In this document: positions 20,865-22,125 of the stretch, piece by piece | Layout of the letters: every line of letters starts with the position of its first letter | Position numbering within the stretch: position 1 is the stretch's first letter | Notes under the pieces: model-generated | Seen by the model: only the letters and a program-made list of their open reading frames with translations | Told to the model about the DNA's origin: nothing | The model's database searches: none | Virus record (IMG/VR): IMGVR_UViG_3300006844_000184 | Coordinates: 1-22,125 of that record | Reading direction: 5' to 3' (one strand) | Source: a virus | Length of the DNA stretch: 22,125 bases | Translations under genes and position numbers: made by a program

Positions 20865-21064
20865 TAGAAGATCGTTCGAGACGTCGTGGTGTTCATGCCG
20901 CGAAGTGTCAGAACGTCACGTGCGAGTTGTCGATGACGCAACACGCCGTCCGCGATCGCGGAGAGTACGTCTTCGTAGAGTTTGATCACAGCCTCCCGAC
21001 GTTCGTCGTCATTCTCGATCAGTACGACCTGTCGGAGCCGGTTACGTAGTTCATTTTGTGTCAT
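20864..21064 (-). CDS. Small helical protein (66 aa)
   Basis: The start was placed at ATG 21064, the second of a pair, because AAGGA is 6 bases from it; the longer frame would overlap the resolvase gene. The sequence is highly charged and helical (NELRNRLRQVVLIENDDERREAV, then LSAIADGVLRHRQLARDVLTL). It has no membrane helix and no known motif. It is translationally coupled to the helicase by a TAATG overlap. It may be a helicase or resolvase partner; the function is unknown. Confidence 0.7.
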   Translation of the reverse strand: MTQNELRNRLRQVVLIENDDERREAVIKLYEDVLSAIADGVLRHRQLARDVLTLRGMNTTTSRTIF

Positions 21065-21101
21065 CATTCGTCCTTGTCTATGAACTTTTGGGCCTGTATG
21101 G

Positions 21102-21650
21102 CTAGAGCGATTGTAGCTCATCCATGAGGTTTGCGTAGTCACGTGGGTAGTGAGTCAGCAGCGCAAGTAACACGTGACGTGCGGCTGCGTTCGCGTGACC
21201 ATCTCTCGTTAGCTTATGCCAATGTAGCTTTTTCAGATCGCTTACGCCGGCCATCTTCATAGCCTCAGCTCGTCCCTGTAGCACGAACCTGTGATTCAAA
21301 CGATTACTGGTCTCGGTGATGTATCGCATCATACCGATCGCCTCTAGTGCGTCTGGTTGAAAGGACATCGTGCGACGATCGGGAGTGAACCGCTCCACCA
21401 CAACGATCCATCCACTCATTTCTTCAAGGTATCGACGAACGTACGTTGCCGCCACGATGGGTGACAGCTCGATGGACATGAAGTATTGATATGTTCCTCG
21501 CCACTGGAAGATCGCCACACCACACATCGCGCCGGGATCAACAGCCGCGATTGTTATGTTAGCTAATGAACTTATCGTACTCTGTCTTACTGCCCCACCT
21601 CTTCCCGACGGAGACGCTCGCGGTGACTGGGACGGTGAGGAGTCGGTCAT
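21102..21650 (-). CDS. RuvC-like Holliday-junction resolvase (182 aa)
   Basis: The RNase H-like core begins at residue 32. IAAVDPGAMCGVAIF holds D38, IVVVERFTP holds E87, and DGHANAAARHVLLAL (150-164) holds the last acidic/His pair. It would cleave four-way junctions or branched replication intermediates before packaging. The only legal start codon is ATG 21650, with AAGGTG upstream. This gives a 34-residue Ser/Pro/Arg-rich leader encoded within the end of the polymerase gene, a 92-base overlap. There is no in-frame ATG, GTG, TTG or CTG between that ATG and the core. Confidence 0.75.
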   Translation of the reverse strand: MTDSSPSQSPRASPSGRGGAVRQSTISSLANITIAAVDPGAMCGVAIFQWRGTYQYFMSIELSPIVAATYVRRYLEEMSGWIVVVERFTPDRRTMSFQPDALEAIGMMRYITETSNRLNHRFVLQGRAEAMKMAGVSDLKKLHWHKLTRDGHANAAARHVLLALLTHYPRDYANLMDELQSL

Positions 21651-22125
21651 CGTTCATCACCTTCTTAAGTGTGTGCGCGACTTCATGGATATGTTCGCCC
21701 GGGACGTCGAGCGCGATCTCATCGTGAACTGGTACCACCATGAACTCACCGAGACCGGCAGCGTCACACTGGAGAATCTTCATCTTGAAGATCTCCGCTG
21801 CCATACCCTGGATGAGGTAGTTTACGAGTGCGTATTCCTTACCGTCATCTGAAGGGTGACGACGTCGTGTGAGTGGCGAACGAACGTATCCCACTCCCTC
21901 GGACGCCTTACGCTCAAGCGCGGTGCGCTGGATGAGATTTTGAAACTGGCGGACCAGCGGGAAAGATTGATCAAACGCGTGCATGGCAGCCGCCGCTTGT
22001 TCCTCAGTGACGCCTGCCGTGATCGCCAGCTTGCGGATCCCAGCTCCGTAGATCTTACCGTAACCCACGTTCTTAGTGATCTGGCGACGAGGATCCGACT
22101 TGATGATCGTTTCATCGCGGAAGAC
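21559..22125 (-). CDS. Family A DNA polymerase, C-terminal part (5' end outside window)
   Basis: The frame is open to the window edge; ~188 residues are visible. Motif B (O-helix) reads RQITKNVGYGKIYGAG, fitting R-x3-K-x3-(F/Y)-x3-Y-G with Tyr where E. coli Pol I has Phe762. Motif C is VPVHDEIALDVP with the catalytic HDE. Between them SPLTRRRHP and YALVNYLIQGMAAEIFK are typical finger/palm segments. This is the replicative polymerase of the phage. Its last 92 bases are shared with the start of the resolvase gene, and the protein ends SKTEYDKFIS. Confidence 0.9.
   Translation of the reverse strand, partial: VFRDETIIKSDPRRQITKNVGYGKIYGAGIRKLAITAGVTEEQAAAAMHAFDQSFPLVRQFQNLIQRTALERKASEGVGYVRSPLTRRRHPSDDGKEYALVNYLIQGMAAEIFKMKILQCDAAGLGEFMVVPVHDEIALDVPGEHIHEVAHTLKKVMNDDRLLTVPVTASVSVGKRWGSKTEYDKFIS

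Noticed and set aside
1-22125. Prophage or integrative-element boundaries, insertion sequences
   Set aside because: No transposase, integrase, att-like duplication or terminal inverted repeats were found; the tRNA-Glu is intact and flanked by phage genes.

Overview
This window is a segment of a tailed double-stranded DNA phage genome, most likely a siphovirus infecting an actinobacterium. The host inference rests on four things: a WhiB-type Fe-S regulator (a family confined to Actinobacteria and their phages), minor tail proteins ending in a Trp/Asp-rich tail, a lysis cassette of small overlapping membrane-protein genes, and a Sak4/Cas4/SNF2/RuvC/PolA replication block typical of actinophages. 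No integrase, repressor or partition gene is visible. The polymerase has a Tyr at its O-helix discriminator position, which fits a virulent lifestyle.

Layout. Bases 1-5916 are a plus-strand arm. It holds the 3' part of a large minor tail protein with a LamG-like domain, a second tail-associated protein, and then five tightly overlapping genes: three GT-A glycosyltransferases (two are tandem paralogues), a SAM methyltransferase and a GT-B glycosyltransferase. All later genes are on the minus strand and meet the plus arm at a shared TTAA where the two stop codons overlap.

The minus arm, from the junction outward, holds: a WhiB-like regulator with an extra zinc ribbon, an unknown 129-aa protein and an acidic 53-aa ORF (5913-6898); a DUF932 gene, one good tRNA-Glu, several aberrant tRNA-like structures and two small phage proteins (7027-8881); a lysis module with an M15-like peptidase and four small genes, three of them membrane proteins (9016-11020); a C5-cytosine methyltransferase fused to an HTH domain and a zinc-ribbon dUTPase-like pyrophosphatase (11126-13204); a sugar module with a nucleotide-sugar epimerase/dehydratase, a GT-B transferase and an RGP/STELLO-like transferase (13204-16485); and a replication/recombination block with DUF669 protein, Sak4 RecA-like ATPase, Cas4-like nuclease, SNF2 helicase, a 66-aa protein, RuvC-like resolvase and the C-terminus of a family A DNA polymerase (16575-22125).

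Regulation. Three minus-strand promoters share TTT(A/C)CA-N17-TA(T/G)(A/T)AT. Two of them have an inverted repeat at the start site or around the -10 box. Hairpin terminators at 6982-7019, 6696-6717 and 8941-8969 divide the arm into short units. The replication and sugar genes are linked by ATGA, GTGA or TAATG overlaps and look like one long operon.

The most distinctive content is the large sugar-transfer repertoire (six transferases plus a sugar epimerase) in a genome that also carries a C5-cytosine methyltransferase, the cluster of non-standard tRNA-like cloverleaves, and the WhiB-zinc-ribbon protein, whose conserved turn is encoded inside a strong hairpin.
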